A stretch of DNA of 42,174 bases from Bryobacterales bacterium (GTDB taxonomy: Bacteria > Acidobacteriota > Terriglobia > Bryobacterales > Bryobacteraceae), in assembly GCA_003142185.1 (NCBI GenBank), contig PLOR01000116.1:1-42174 (forward strand). The letters run 5' to 3'. The notes beneath the pieces were generated by a model that did no database searches, was not told the origin of the DNA, and worked only from the letters and a program-made list of their open reading frames with translations. How positions within the stretch are numbered: the stretch's first letter is position 1; every line of letters starts with the position of its first letter. The position numbers and the translations under genes are program-made. Positions 42,084-42,174 of this stretch are shown here, piece by piece.

Positions 42084-42174
42084 GGTAGGACAGACGATCG
42101 GCTTTTGTCGTCTGTCAAAGGCTCGCGCTTTGGCGAAGAATGACAGACCACGAAAGGCGATGGTCTGTCCTACC
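42084..42174. repeat. R3 palindromic repeat, copy b (91 bp, at window edge)
   Basis: It starts GGTAGGACAGACGATCGGC and ends GCGATGGTCTGTCCTACC, the inverse, at the last base of the window. Length equals copy a at 15360-15450. Relative to copy a, the left stem base 9 is A instead of G and its partner 83 is T instead of C. It lies upstream of the M28 peptidase gene. Confidence 0.75.

Overview
The window looks like chromosome of an Acidobacteriota bacterium, probably of the Solibacter/Bryobacter type. This is an inference from gene style: very GC-rich genes with long open shadow frames, secreted carboxypeptidase-regulatory-like proteins in tandem, NHL-repeat proteins, glycan hydrolases, a MoxR/DUF58/VWA cluster, and several families of palindromic repeats between genes. 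No rRNA, tRNA, CRISPR array, insertion sequence or phage gene was recognised.

Layout. (1) 1-1608 holds small accessory genes: a BrnA-like antitoxin without its toxin, a HEPN-like protein and a four-cysteine zinc-ribbon protein. (2) 1676-8135, minus strand, is a redox-signalling block. A membrane-anchored glycine-cleavage-H-like protein lies behind a candidate sigma-54 promoter. It is followed by a HybA-like iron-sulfur protein, a HybB/NrfD-type membrane protein, a histidine kinase with haem motifs, a sigma-54 activator and an archaemetzincin, most of them translationally coupled. (3) 8231-15327 holds an unknown lipoprotein, two tandem carboxypeptidase-regulatory-like proteins, a broken NHL-repeat gene and a GH30-CBM6 glycosidase. 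(4) 15581-19554 holds a ketoglutarate-semialdehyde-type dehydrogenase, a DUF1648/DUF5808 membrane protein and a frameshifted TolC-like gene. (5) 19654-32581 is a seven-gene, tightly coupled cluster: a VWA/GATase-like membrane protein, a caspase-fold protein with Ser at the catalytic Cys position, a TPR metallopeptidase, a MoxR ATPase, a DUF58 protein, a BatA-like VWA protein and a 1201-residue DUF4175-type protein. (6) 32801-42041 holds UvrA, a small secreted protein, a GH29 fucosidase, an aromatic amino acid ammonia-lyase-like enzyme and an M28 peptidase.

Palindromic repeats run through the non-coding DNA. At least three families are present: R1 at 9585, 29281 and 39611; R2 at 18245 and 36454; R3 at 15360 and 42084. 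Three of the four convergent gene junctions carry one. One R1 copy is read in frame as the N-terminus of the TPR peptidase. The two R3 copies are both 91 bp and show a compensatory base change in the stem.

The best candidates for an undescribed system are the redox block with its degenerate H-protein and no catalytic subunit, the MoxR cluster with its Ser-variant caspase-like member, and the R3/R1 repeats. Functions are assigned by reading motifs by eye; no database search was run.
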